Below, in pieces: positions 45,101 through 54,715 of a DNA stretch of 64,000 bases (within the stretch, counting starts at the first letter, position 1; the number at the start of each line of letters is the position of its first letter). Position numbers and translations under genes: made by a program. This DNA is from Alitta virens. Lineage: Eukaryota; Annelida; Polychaeta; Phyllodocida; Nereididae. Below the pieces are notes generated by a model, which did not search any database, had not been told where the DNA came from, and saw nothing but the letters and a program-made list of their open reading frames with translations. Location of the stretch: positions 12,596,271 through 12,660,270 of the forward strand of contig OW028585.1 in the NCBI GenBank assembly GCA_932294295.1, written 5' to 3'.

Positions 45101-47551
45101 TCGTTGATTATAGAATCCTTTGGGCCTAACATATTTCGAATTCAGCTTTACTTTTAAAGTATGTTTGATATTATGTTTTCTTTTTAATCTGTTCCACAGG
45201 AGGAAGCATGTTAATCACTCTTATAGTTTTGGTTGTGTCTCTGAGCAGAATCGTGCCGAGGACCTTCGATGGAGTGCCATTAATCGGTAAGAGGCCATGA
45301 ACAATGTCTTTTCCACCTTGTGGACAGTGATGGATGTGGCTGGGGTGGATTAGGGCTTTGTAAACATCTTGCATTTCTGCACTTGTTGGGCTAATTAGGA
45401 CAGGCAGGGACCATGGCAATGAGACAGATGATGAAATGGCCATCCCACATATAGGCTCGACCGGAAATCAAACCACCCCACCCCTTTGTGGACAGCTGTC
45501 AGACCAGTTTTCTTAGTTACTAGAACTGGTACAGACTTTTTTCAGATGGTTGTTAGGCATAATCACAAAGAAAGATGTACTGCGCCACATAGCTCAACTT
45601 CAGAACCAAGATCCTGACTCCATTCTCTTCAACTAGTTGCCTCTGTTTCAATCTCAATTTTGTTTAGTATTTATTTGTGTCCTGTTATGTATAGGTTATT
45701 CAAATGATATGAGTACCTGGTAGTGATAAGTTATCACTAAGAGATTTGTGATACTCGTATATAGTTTGTTCTCTTGTTCATAGGGAATTTATCAGGTTGA
45801 ATGTGTTGAGGCGGTTCTGCATTAATTTAATTTAACAAAAAAAAAATAAAAAAATAAATAAAAAAAAATAAAAATAAATACGTCATTCTGCTTCCAAATG
45901 CTGATTCAGAAAGATTTTACCTCATACGGTTGACTGCGATTGTGTATTGAGAATTTTATAAATTGAAAACCGCTACTGGGTTACAGTGCCCGACGTCGAA
46001 GTTGTGGCCGACACCGGAGTTGTGGACTTCAATAGTGACGTCCAGGGGCGGATTCAGAACATTTTGACAGAGAAAGATTTAGAATAATAGCGATATCTAT
46101 CACCCTTTTCAATCAGAATGTTTGGATCGGCCCCAGGACGTCACTATTGAAGTCCACGACTCCGGTGTCGGCCACAACTTCGACGTCGGCCACTGTAGCA
46201 TTTAACACCCTTTTCATGCGGCAGCCATGAGGATATTGACCTCATTTTGATTACATAATATATTAATACGTCACAACCATTGTTCTTGCGCTGTGACCTC
46301 ACCATGGCCATTGTCTACTGATGACATCAGACTTATATCTGAGTACAAAGAGAGGTCAATGAAGCAAAATTGCAAAAATGACTGCTCCTTGAAAATGATG
46401 ACTTTAAAGAACTGTGCATATCATTAAAAGAATGTCTCATAATGCAGGCATTTACATCCCTCGCTATAATTGTCCAACAAATTAGTTTTCATGCATGTTT
46501 GGGCATACTATAATTGACTTCTGGTTAATTATTTATCTCTGGATTAAATATTTATGCAAAATTAACTTTCTCTCTCTTTCTTGCAGCTGTCTACTACATC
46601 AGTGTTCTGGTTCAACTCTTGTTTTGTATGGTAGCCTCTGCAGTCATTCTAAATGTGGCGGAGAAGGTCACAACACCGCCTCGAATTCTTAAGACGGTAA
46701 GTAAAAATGCTTGATTGAATATTGTTCAATCTAATGATTGGTTATATGGTTGAATAGTTAAGATGGATCGATTGATTGATTGATTAAATGTAGAATGCTT
46801 GGGTTGATTTATTAATTAATCAGTCAATTGATTGAGATTGATCATCAGTTGTCAAATGACAATCTGGATTGATTGATGGATTGCTATAATTGATTGGTTG
46901 ATTGATAATTAATGGTTAAAGCAGGAACTATTGTAATTTAAACTCTGTTAATTGATTGATTGATTGATTAAATGCAGTGGCAGATCCAGAAAATGTCAGA
47001 CAGGGGGCACCGTCATCAAATTTTGACTGAAGGCTATGCTTGGTTGATTGTTGATTGATTGATTGATTGCTTGACTGACTTATTGATAAGATTGACTGTT
47101 GGTTGACTGCATGATTGATTGATTGATTGATAATAAGTTGAACTAGCTTTCTTGATAGTCAATGGCTGATTTGCAGATGTCTAACATATATACCTTTCGA
47201 CTAAGTTTCTAATCTAATACAATATATTTTGGAAAGTTTTAGAAAAAAGTACACATGGTCTGGTGCCTTACATAGTACTGGGAAAGCAAAAGCTGAAAAG
47301 TGAATGCAGATTTAAGCCTCCAATGTAATATTTTCCAGATCGTCGGTGATGGGCTGGGTCGGCTGCTTTGCGTGAAGCGAGAGAATTACTCGAGTCTCGT
47401 AGAGAACGAGGATGAAGATGGAGTTGAAATGAGGAAAGGGCGCGACGTCACTTGGAGATACCTCGCTCAAGTCCTCGACCGATTCTTCTTTATTCTTTAC
47501 ATCATTTTCACCGTCATTCTAGCTCTGTCGTTAGCTACACCCCGATTATGA
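38994..47551 (+). CDS. nicotinic acetylcholine receptor subunit, alpha type (spliced; first exon not found)
   Basis: Nine exons with GT..AG junctions and consistent phases: 38994-39145, 41279-41323 (the 45-nt exon typical of this family), 41647-41756, 42960-43137, 43477-43632, 44669-44786, 45200-45286, 46587-46696 and 47339-47551. They encode about 388 residues of a cation-channel Cys-loop receptor of the plasma membrane. Agonist-site loops are present: A (WQPDITLYN), B (GSWVYHG), C with the vicinal cysteines that define alpha subunits (YGCCSEPY) and D (WLKFNW). The Cys-loop has the standard 13-residue spacing. Four transmembrane helices follow, with a short (~60-residue) M3-M4 loop. Odd points are that pore-ring position -1' is Gln and 20' is Arg, both Glu in most alpha subunits. 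The exon with the start codon and signal peptide must lie upstream and contribute one base to the first codon; I could not identify it. Confidence 0.92.
39195..39505 (+). repeat. minisatellite, same motif as 37569-38320
   Basis: Repeats of ACAGTACCATCCTAAATGAT with variable spacers in the intron after the first receptor exon. Confidence 0.85.
39870..41119 (+). pseudogene. 5'-truncated non-LTR retrotransposon (CR1/jockey-like) in a receptor intron
   Basis: Three overlapping frames, each shifted from the last, make up the 3' half of a reverse transcriptase: [37 protein letters not shown] (catalytic Asp pair), [13 protein letters not shown] (thumb), then the C-terminal [20 protein letters not shown]. 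Frame changes lie near 40220 and 40575. The 3' end is ATAAATAAAGTTT followed by (TCTTA)n, the simple-repeat tail of CR1-type elements. Truncation at the 5' end is the usual outcome of target-primed insertion. It sits in the sense orientation in the 2.1-kb intron between the first two recognised receptor exons. The clade is a guess. Confidence 0.88.
41279..41323 (+). CDS. receptor 45-nt exon (loop D start)
   Basis: [15 protein letters not shown], flanked by a TAG acceptor and a GTAAGT donor, phase 0 on both sides. Forty-five nucleotides is the classic length of this exon in nicotinic receptor genes. The Trp corresponds to loop D. Confidence 0.9.
41647..41756 (+). CDS. receptor exon with loop A
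   Basis: 110 nt, another family-typical length. Encodes [20 protein letters not shown] to WQPDITLYN, with the W-x-P-D-x-x-L-Y-N motif of loop A. The donor GG|GTAGGT splits a Gly codon. Confidence 0.93.
42470..42882 (-). mobile_element. ~410-bp MITE with terminal inverted repeats (family M, copy 1)
   Basis: Ends TAAAGTTGCACTGTCTGTCA and TTTGACAGACAGTGCACCTT are inverted copies. Internal blocks (GTTTACATATTGAG, TGACGTCATCACTGG, AATCAAGGCACAC) match 56418-56833 in reverse. It lies in the receptor intron just before the Cys-loop exon. Confidence 0.85.
42960..43137 (+). CDS. receptor exon with Cys-loop and loop B
   Basis: Starts after TGCTTACAG with one base of the split codon. It encodes loop E, the Cys-loop [15 protein letters not shown] (13 residues between cysteines) and the loop B tryptophan in GSWVYHGNE. 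The donor is GAG|GTAAAA. Confidence 0.95.
43477..43632 (+). CDS. receptor exon with loop C (vicinal cysteines)
   Basis: Fifty-two codons in phase 0 after TCTTCCAG. They end [18 protein letters not shown] before GTAAGT. The adjacent Cys pair with flanking tyrosines marks an agonist-binding alpha-type subunit. A second copy of the exon's 3' end and donor lies about 227 bp downstream, in the intron. Confidence 0.95.
43617..43965 (+). repeat. direct duplication of an exon end and 5' splice site
   Basis: CTACATGTAAGTGGCTGTCA and the ~110 bp after it occur at 43627 and again at 43854, an offset of 227. The second copy includes a decayed version of the end of the loop C exon. Confidence 0.88.
43699..43807. 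mobile_element. foldback MITE, copy 3
   Basis: CGGAAACTAAATTCCAGATG...GTGAATCCAGCACTCCCGTTGGC mirrored by GGAGTCCTGGATTCACATGA and CGTCCTCTGGAGTTAG. Confidence 0.8.
43919..44085. mobile_element. foldback MITE, copy 4 (larger loop)
   Basis: Same left arm as copy 3. The right arm GGATCCACATGATGTCCTCG...ATAGTTTCC is separated from it by an extra ~50 bp. Confidence 0.78.
44132..44354. mobile_element. MITE family G, copy 1
   Basis: Left end TAGTGCAGTATAGCGGACCC and right end GGGTCCGTCATACTGAAC are imperfect inverted copies. Internal ACGAGGCTTGCTAAATATGG matches the copy at 48197-48488. Confidence 0.75.
44669..44786 (+). CDS. receptor exon with M1
   Basis: [20 protein letters not shown] continuing to [14 protein letters not shown]: pre-M1 basic segment, M1 helix with the conserved Pro, and the M1-M2 linker. 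The donor splits a Gly codon. Confidence 0.93.
45200..45286 (+). CDS. receptor exon with pore helix M2
   Basis: [19 protein letters not shown], then RTFDGVPLI. The VPLI after M2 is the family landmark. Pore-lining positions differ from the usual alpha set (Ile at 9', Arg at 20'). Confidence 0.93.
45346..45475 (-). mobile_element. tRNA-derived SINE, fragment lacking the head
   Basis: The minus-strand body and 3' end of the same SINE (GGGCTAATTAGGACAGGCAG, GCAATGAGACAGATGATG, ATAGGCTCGACCGG). The tRNA-like head is replaced by CACCCC-rich sequence. Confidence 0.88.
45984..46195. mobile_element. TA-flanked MITE (mariner-like) with ~60-bp inverted repeats
   Basis: Left arm CAGTGCCCGACGTCGAAGTT... 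and right arm ...AACTTCGACGTCGGCCACTG pair along about 60 bp with few mismatches and are flanked by TA on both sides. The middle ~90 bp is unrelated. The TA target and CAGT start fit the Tc1/mariner superfamily. Confidence 0.82.
46587..46696 (+). CDS. receptor exon with M3
   Basis: 110 nt encoding [20 protein letters not shown] and [17 protein letters not shown]: the M3 helix and the start of the cytoplasmic loop. The donor GTAAGT is in phase 0. Confidence 0.92.
46760..47130 (+). repeat. (GATT)n-rich degenerate microsatellite
   Basis: Many short runs of TTGATTGATTGA separated by diverged sequence, filling much of the last receptor intron. Confidence 0.85.
47339..47551 (+). CDS. receptor last exon: short cytoplasmic loop, M4 and stop
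   Basis: Seventy codons and TGA. An acidic loop ([11 protein letters not shown]) leads to an amphipathic [10 protein letters not shown] segment and the M4 helix [18 protein letters not shown]. The M3-M4 loop is far shorter than in most nicotinic subunits. Confidence 0.92.
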   Translation: MVGDGLGRLLCVKRENYSSLVENEDEDGVEMRKGRDVTWRYLAQVLDRFFFILYIIFTVILALSLATPRL

Positions 47552-47706
47552 ACTAAGACAGTGGAGGGCACTGCCAGTAATCCCACATAAATTGCACATA
47601 TTAAACATTGTTTGATCATGTTATCTAAAGTGTGATGTCATCATAAGAACAATGGGCTTAGGAGAAAAACCACCAGAGGGCTCTGCCACTGAAGCAGATG
47701 AAGCAC

Positions 47707-47855
47707 AATGGGGAGAAAAAGTAACAGAACCTACAGAGGGAGCTACGACCCTATAGCACAGCTAAAAAGACAATATGATGAGATCACTATACAATTGTAA
47801 CACGGATGACGTCACAATATAGATGACGTCATTAAACAATACTTATCTGCTACGG
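47707..47855 (+). repeat. dispersed repeat, copy of 1388-1535
   Basis: Same orientation and block order as 1388-1535, with two TGACGTCA sites. It starts about 155 bp after the receptor stop codon and so probably lies in the 3' untranslated region. Confidence 0.8.
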
Positions 47856-48016
47856 TCTCAGGAACCTCTGGTGGTACTTTTCATCATCATTAGATGATGT
47901 CATCATTTATTGCAACAAAAATGACATCACTGAATAGATGACATCATCCAACAATGCTTATCTGTTTTGGTGCCAGTGACCTCTGGTGGTACTTTTGTTT
48001 CCCATCATATTTAGTG

Positions 48017-48180
48017 TCACAGAGGAGCGGTTCCAACCACTGGGTCCCGGGTTCAATACCTGGTCGAGCCTAAGTTGGATGGCTGTTTCATCCTTTATCT
48101 CATTGCCATGGTCCCTGCCTGTCCTAATTAGCCAATCAGGTGCAGAAATACAGGACGTAAAGCCCTAATCCACCCACCCA
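48017..48180 (+). mobile_element. tRNA-derived SINE, 5'-truncated
   Basis: Begins inside the tRNA-like head (TTCCAACCACTGGGTCCCGG, GGTTCAATACC) and continues to AAGCCCTAATCCACCCACCC. Confidence 0.9.
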
Positions 48181-48196
48181 CCACAGAGGAGCAGTT

Positions 48197-48488
48197 TAGT
48201 GCAGTGTAGCGGGCCCAAATTTATACCCATATTTGGCGTCCTTGAAATATAAAAATAATCACTAATGTTTAACCAAAATTTTGTTCTGACACACCATAGG
48301 ATTGATACTCATGTAGCACAGCAGGGGTTTTGGGGCAGCAGCCCCCAAAAACAATGATACCCTGCGTTCTTGCCTTGAAAATAACCCCTGCCGATGTGGG
48401 TTTGTGATGGAATTCAAGCATTTCAAGTCAAAAGCCTAACAACGAGGCTCGCTAAATATGGTCAAAAGTTTGGGTCCGCTATACTGCG
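48197..48488. mobile_element. MITE family G, copy 2
   Basis: Ends TAGTGCAGTGTAGCGGGCCC and TGGGTCCGCTATACTGCG. The internal GGCGTCCTTGAAATATAAAA block reappears inside the palindrome at 53170-53595. Confidence 0.8.
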
Positions 48489-48767
48489 TTTTTTCCTGGA
48501 GGAGTCAGTTATAGGGAAAGTATAGTCAACTTTGATGTCATATAATTATTGGCAAGTGTAGTGTGAATGGTTCAGTTGGCTCCGTCATTAACTATGTTCC
48601 TTTTCGAGGCATCCACAATTTGTAAATATAGTCAGCACAGATTGATAAACTATACACAGATTGGACAGTTCTTAACATAAGTCATTAGCCACCATTTTAG
48701 GGTTTTGGGTGAAAATAAGTTTACTTTGCTATATGTTTTGATGAAGTCATCTATTTTAAAAGAATAT

Positions 48768-49200
48768 GTACCAAGAAGCGCCACGCCCTCTACTTTACAT
48801 TGTAAACGCTGCGCCTCCTTCCCCCAGAATTCCTGGCGCTAGGCACAAATTCAACGCCCCTAGTGGATAATAAAATCCGGACTGAAAAGTGTCCCTGTCC
48901 ATCCATACTTTCGTCTATTTGATGTTTGAAATAAATAAGATCTATCATAATTCCAATTTCAGTGCCTTAATGAGCGAATGGACAACATATATACCACAAT
49001 TTACATAATGTTACAAGCAATAGATCTGAACGCTACGTAAGGCTTATCATGTCAAATGACGTCATAATCAGCAAGTATGATGTCACTCAATTGTCGCTGA
49101 TTGTTCTCTGTTTGTGACGTCATCAGCTCAGTTAACAATGCGCCTCCTTTCCCCAGCATGCATAGCGCATCCTACTTACGAGAGTGCGTGTTCTTGGTAC
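48768..49200 (-). repeat. dispersed ~440-bp repeat, inverted copy of 1550-1990
   Basis: Reverse-complement similarity across nearly its whole length to 1550-1990, with the same CRE-like sites. Confidence 0.8.
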
Positions 49201-50444
49201 ATATATATTATTATTGTGCGTTTGCTGGCAGCGACCTCTGCAGGATAAATCACAGGCAAATAATTCATTAATTGATTGAATCATAATATAATTATTCAGA
49301 TTTCATGCTTCATGTTGTAATAATTGCTATGCATGTATTTTTGTAATGCATTTATTTTTATAATCTAACATTAACAAACTGGTTGATTGATTGCATGTAC
49401 ATTAATCACTTGCTTCGAATTCCATATATATAACTATAGTAGGATCCATAATTAATCTGGAGAGAAATGTTAATAAGTTCAATCCCAACTTTCTAAAAAA
49501 TCTCACTATGTACCAATTAGGTCAAGTTTTCTATATTGATAATTTTTCGCCATCTTGTCATATGTCATTCCATGGTCACAGGGAAGCAGCACTAATCACA
49601 TTAAGGGAATACAGCATATTTTTAATGTTTCACAAAGGTGTTTTTATCAGCTAGAAAGTAAAATTGTTCACTATATATTCAATGTATGATACCAGGACAT
49701 CAAGTCATATAAGACGTATTACTCATTTAGATTTGTTTATATTTTGTTATGCCATGAATTAAGAATGTATCATATGTAATAATGTATCAGTTGTAATATA
49801 TTATTAAAACAGTAAATCCATAGTACTGACATTCTTGACATACAGTTAGTTTCATGAAATATGGTCGACTTTAGACAGCTGTAGCAACCTATTCCTGGCT
49901 GTAGCTATAGCTGGCTAAAGCAAGCCACTTCTGTCTACTCCTAGCTTATATTCTTACTCCGACCACCACAGAAAAAAAATATTAACCTTGGTAAATGTAA
50001 GAAATTTATCTAATTTATCAGTCTTGGCCTAAACCCTACTAGATATCAAAGCATCTCGAGATAGGCGACGAAAGTAGGTCAATCACTGCGCCCGTTAATT
50101 TTAACTAAGCGGCGAACAAAATAGTTCTTTAAAGTCTGTCTGGTATGACGTTGCATTGGCATACTTAGCACTGGGACGGAGTGTATTCTATTGTAATGGT
50201 TAATATAAACCTTTCTACGTAGTAAAACTCCCTTGCTCCCCTGGGATCCTTGCTCCCCCGAATTCTCCAAGATCCTCACCTGCGGAAAGGTGTGATCAAG
50301 GGTATTGCGTCAAGACTGCTAATATATCATAAATATGTATGTACAATAGTGCTGTATAGTATAAACAAGAATCAAGGCAGCAGCAATAACCCCATCTCCT
50401 AGCATTTGGCTAGGAGGGATCCTTTGTGGTGCAAGTTCTGTTAG
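49201..50444. other. AT-rich intergenic stretch
   Basis: No exon recognised. A ~40-bp piece at 49251 (CACAGGCAAATAATTCATTA) also occurs at about 44925 in a receptor intron, so part of it is an unclassified repeat. Confidence 0.5.
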
Positions 50445-50452
50445 ATAAACAT

Positions 50453-51308
50453 TAGGGCTGTACACCTTTATCTTTATAACGATACGATACATATCACGAT
50501 ACAGTAAAACCGATACGATATGTATCATGATACGTATCGTTAAGCTATATCAATGAAAAAAGCCTACAATACTGACCATCCACTATGAAATGTAATGAAT
50601 AAATATTTATGGAATAATCCAGACTGTTGTTTAATGTCATTACAATTAAAGTGGCTGATATTTTTCCTTAAAAGCACCAGAACATCTGGGTAGCAGGTGT
50701 CCTATTTGCTCAAAATCGCTGATCTGCATACTGTTTAATTGTATTGTTATTATTACATAACGGTTATCAATACCCGTATCGTTAACCTTGTACCGGTTAG
50801 AGCCCGTAGTCGCCGCCATTTAGCGCCGCCGCCAGTCATAATTCATTCAAGTCAAGTCAAGTCATCAGAAGCCAAGTCGCCGCCGATTTTAATTCACGAA
50901 GCCGCCACTAGGGGGCTGACCCAAGCGCCACCTGGCAATGCTTTTATAATCAAAAAGCTCTGATATTCCATGAAAATGTCAACAGAAGATGACATGTGAG
51001 TTTCATGTAAAAGCCACATTTGGGATTTGATTTTCCATAAAAATGTGAAAAAGGAGAATTTCAGAAAAGATATTATTGGTTTAAAAATTTCCGTGAAATA
51101 TACATCAGCTCATTAAGTGCTAATAAATTTAAAAAGAAGTCAAATCATTTAGTGCCAAGTCAAGTCAAGTCACCAGGAATGACTGAAGTCATTGAATTCT
51201 GTCAAGTCAAGTCATCTAGCACCAAGTCAAGTTATGTCAAAAAATGCAAGTGACTACGGGCTCTAGTACCGGTACAAACGGTATATCAAGAACCGGTGTA
51301 CAGCCCTA
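50453..51308. mobile_element. hAT-like element (outer), with 8-bp target duplication
   Basis: Terminal inverted repeats TAGGGCTGTACACC and GGTGTACAGCCCTA are flanked by perfect 8-bp duplications ATAAACAT (50445-50452 and 51309-51316), diagnostic of the hAT superfamily. It encodes no transposase. A second element is inserted inside it. Confidence 0.93.
50798..51265. mobile_element. hAT-like element (inner, nested), with 8-bp target duplication
   Basis: Inverted ends TAGAGCCCGTAGTC and GACTACGGGCTCTA, flanked by GTACCGGT at 50790-50797 and 51266-51273. The interior has many AAGTCAAGTCAAGTCA repeats and CGCCGCC blocks. No coding frame. Confidence 0.93.
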
Positions 51309-51486
51309 ATAAACATGCATCGGAAAAAGTGCAGTATAGCGGACTCCCAGTATTGACCATATTTAGCGGCGGTGAGGCAAGATCGCAGTTTAACATAGTT
51401 TTTTTTTTTCTTGGGGGCTCCCAAACCCCCGCTATTCTAGACAAATGTATTCTTATTGTCTGTAAGAATGTAATTTGGTAAAAAAT

Positions 51487-52339
51487 AATACCCCACAATC
51501 AGTTGTATACCACATAGAAAAGCCATGTGGTATAGCCTATGTGGTATACATGTGTATACTACATGGCTTACCTTACAAGGATGGGAAATGTATACCACAT
51601 ACTTCTATGTATGGCAGGCCTATGACAAAAAATCACTTTTTGCAGCTTAGCGCTTCGCCGTTTAAACTAGCGCCGCCGCTTTAAAACAATATTCGGAGTC
51701 ACAATTTTACCACCATTCAAAAGATAAAATTGTCAGCTCCCTAAAACAGTTTGAATTTTTGAAATCGGACAAGAATTAATGATTCCAGGACCAAAAAACG
51801 TAACAGAAAGTCAATGGTCTGTTCAGTCCACAGATACAAGCTATTGTGTGGCTGTGTTGCTATGGGCAACACCACAGGAGCGTCATCGCTTCAGTAATAC
51901 AATCTTATAATACTGAACAATAAAACATTTTCTATCCAAATCTAGTATAAAAAACAATTCTGACAACAAATATTTAACAACTGGTTTGTAAATATCATTT
52001 CGTAATTTTTTTTATTAATGTGAAAATGTCCCAGAAAGTTTTGAGGTGATGACGTTGTTGACAGTTATGCAATGCTCTGATTGGTCAATGGCAAAAATTA
52101 ATATTCATGAATTTTTTCTATACTGCATGAATGCATAGCCAAGCAGCTCAACTAAAAGTGAAAATTGTGGGGTATAAATAAGACCCAAGTGGATATGTGG
52201 TATATTTTTTATATTCCCTCACTTGTGGACAGATTGGCTTCAGAATTCACTCGTGGCTAACGCCACTCGTGAATCCTGGCCAATCTGTCCACTCGTGGGG
52301 AATATAAAAAAATACCACATAACCATTGGGTCTTATTAT
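51487..52339 (+). mobile_element. TA-target element with attached hairpin (copy A)
   Basis: Starts TAATACCCCACAATCAGTTG. A ~690-bp core follows (GTATACCACAT inverted motifs, CGCTTCGCCGTTTAAACTAG), closing at ATTGTGGGGTAT. A ~160-bp palindrome then runs AAATAAGACCCAAGTGG...CCATTGGGTCTTATTA. The same composite, reversed, is at 61121-61968. Confidence 0.85.
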
Positions 52340-53029
52340 AATACCCCACAATCAGTTGTATACCACATAGAAAAGCCATGTGGTATAGCCTATGTGGTAT
52401 ACATGTGTATACTACATGGCTTACCTTACAAGGATGGGAAATGTATACCACATACTTCTATGTATGGCAGGCCAATGACAAAAAATCTCTTTTTGCAGCT
52501 AAGCGCTTCGCCGTTTAAACTAGCGCCGCCGCTTTAAAACAATATTCGGAGTCACAATTTTACCACCATTCAAAAGATAAAATTGTCAGCTCCCTAAAAA
52601 AATTTAAATTTTTGAAATCGGACAAGAATTAACGATTCCAGGAGCAAAAAACGTAACAGAAAGTGAATGATCTGTTCAGTCCACAGATACAAGCCATTGT
52701 GTGGCTGTGTTGCTATGGGCAACGTCACAGGAGCGTCATCGCTTCGGTAATACAATCGAATAATACGGAACAATAAAACATTTTCTGTCCAAATCTAGTA
52801 TAAAAAACAATTCTGACAAGAAATATTTAACAACTGGTTTGTAAATATCATTTCGTAATTTTTTTTATTAATGTGAAAATGTCCCAGAAAGTTTTGAGGT
52901 GATGACGTTGTTGACAGTTATGCAATGCTCTGATTGGTCAATGGCAAAAATTAATGTTCATGAATTTTTTCTATACTACATGAATGCATAGCCAGACAGC
53001 TCAACTAAAAGTGAAAATTGTGGGTATTA
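52340..53029 (+). mobile_element. TA-target element without the hairpin (copy B)
   Basis: Core only, ATACCCCACAATCAGTTGTA to AAAATTGTGGGTATTA, with inverted ends. It abuts copy A and differs from it by scattered substitutions. The two share the same 69-codon open frame only because they are copies. Confidence 0.85.
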
Positions 53030-53169
53030 TTCATCAAGACATAAGTCCTTCCTCTCCTATTATTACTCATTTGCTTTTCAGACATAGAAGATAATCACTG
53101 ACTTATACAATAATACCCACAATTTTTCAGCCAATAGAATTGCAGTATTCTGTCATAGCCACCTGGTAC
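53030..53169 (+). repeat. shortened direct copy of 53608-53865
   Basis: CATCAAGACATAAGTCCTTC and GCCAATAGAATTGCAGTATT occur here and again at 53610 and 53827. The first copy lacks the ~120 bp between them. The two copies flank the palindrome. Confidence 0.85.
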
Positions 53170-53595
53170 CAGTGAAAAGACTCTTTTGGCATATAAGTTG
53201 AGTTACACATATTTGTCACTTTTTATTCTGCATTTTTTCCGATGCATAGGGTTTAGTGCAGTATAGCGGACCCAAATTTATGCCCATATTTGGCGTCCGT
53301 GAAATATGAAAATAATCACTATAATAAGACCCAATGGTTATGTGGTATTTTTTTATATTCCCTAACGCCACTCGTGAATCCTGGCCAATCTGTCCACTCG
53401 TGGGGAATATAAAAAAATACCACATAACCATTGGGTCTTATTATAGTGATTATTTTCATATTTCACGGACGCCAAATATGGGCATAAATTTGGGTCCGCT
53501 ATACTGCACTAAACCCTATGCATCGGAAAAAATGCAGAATAAAAAGTGACAAATATGTGTAACTCAACTTATATGCCAAAAGAGTCTTTTCACTG
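53170..53595. repeat. 426-bp near-perfect palindrome (193-bp arms)
   Basis: Bases 53170-53362 are the reverse complement of 53403-53595, with no mismatch seen on inspection, around a 40-nt centre. Each arm contains part of MITE family G (GTGCAGTATAGCGGACCC) and half of the ATAAGACCCAATGG hairpin. Confidence 0.93.
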
Positions 53596-53607
53596 AGCAG
53601 CCCTGAA

Positions 53608-53865
53608 TTCATCAAGACATAAGTCCTTCCTCTCCTATTATTACTCATTTGCTTTTCAGACGTAGAAGATAATCACTGATTTATACAATAAATATAATTT
53701 TCTCAGGGAAATAACAGAAATCAACTGAACGATAAGAAGTCAAATATATATTAAAATGCACTAAAAAAACTGCTGCTAGGATACACTTTGCTTCAGCCAA
53801 TCACAGCCAAGGGCGGGAACTTTTTCAGCCAATAGAATTGCAGTATTCTGTCATAGCCACCTGGT
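53608..53865 (+). repeat. direct copy flanking the palindrome on the right
   Basis: Full-length version of 53030-53169 (see that entry). Confidence 0.8.
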
Positions 53866-54480
53866 GGAAATATAGAGAACCTTTGGTGAAAATCCACTAA
53901 TGGTGCTGCATATACTTTTTGAGTAGCCAGCTGCAGCCAGACGCAGCCAGACAGTTCCGTTTTGTGGCAGGTAGCATCATATAGCAGAGGTTGTCTAGCT
54001 GTGTCTAGGTTTAATTTGACAGGCCATTTTTAATGGAACTAACTGTAGTATATAGCAGAAAAATAACTGGGGAGTTGCTTTTACCTCGAAACTAGTTCTA
54101 CTGTAATAAACATAGTTGTAAATTATTGTAAAATGTTATGCTCATGTCCTTATATGAGCCACATTTTTTTAATTACATGGAAAAAGAGCGACTATATATG
54201 TAATCAACATTCTTTCCTAACACAATGAATAAATGCTTGAGACTTAATAAACGTCGCCCGGGGTCAGCCCATCCATGATGCTGTTATAAAAGGAATTAAT
54301 ACGAATAAAAAATATTTGAAAAAAATTGTTGAACTAGAATATCTACTTATTTTGAATGGTTGAGTATTTTTGATTTTTTTTTTCATCGTTTGATGCGTGA
54401 GTAAACATTTATTAATATCGGCATGCAACAAGTTCATACATTTTTCCATTCAAATATTTATCTCAAATTAAAATATTGTC
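53866..54480. other. non-coding stretch, nothing recognised
   Basis: Short imperfect CAGCCAG repeats near 53930-53950. No exon or element end seen. Confidence 0.45.
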
Positions 54481-54526
54481 AAATAACTGATTTTTGTATT
54501 GGCTGAATGTACTTGTTCAGAGAAAC

Positions 54527-54709
54527 CACGTGCTGGCCTAGAAAGAAAGCGAAATTGGGTCATATGCAAATGAGCCACGCCGGCCACGCAAGGAAGTTGA
54601 TCCTGATTGGTCGAGCGTGAAACGTAAACAGCGTGAGCACATGTCCTGTCTGTACCTATACCTGGGATCGATGCTGGAAGGATTTCCGTCCAATTTAGTG
54701 ATGCTTTAG
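54527..54709 (+). promoter_or_regulatory. possible promoter and 5' untranslated exon of a plus-strand gene
   Basis: Within a locally GC-richer stretch are an E-box CACGTG (54527-54532), an octamer ATGCAAAT (54564-54571) and a reversed CCAAT box (GATTGG, 54605-54610). About 100 bp further is a strong donor TTTAG|GTAAGATT (54709/54710). Together they look like a promoter with a non-coding first exon whose partner exons lie outside the window. The ATGs before the donor open only short frames. Not proven. Confidence 0.35.
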
Positions 54710-54715
54710 GTAAGA

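Noticed and set aside
52223..52537. 104-codon frame also found at 51475-51684 and 61773-61991
   Set aside because: Shared only because all lie in copies of the same TA-target element. No domain, and palindromic sequence explains the open frame.
53216..53549. Two identical 71-codon frames on opposite strands
   Set aside because: A consequence of the palindrome.
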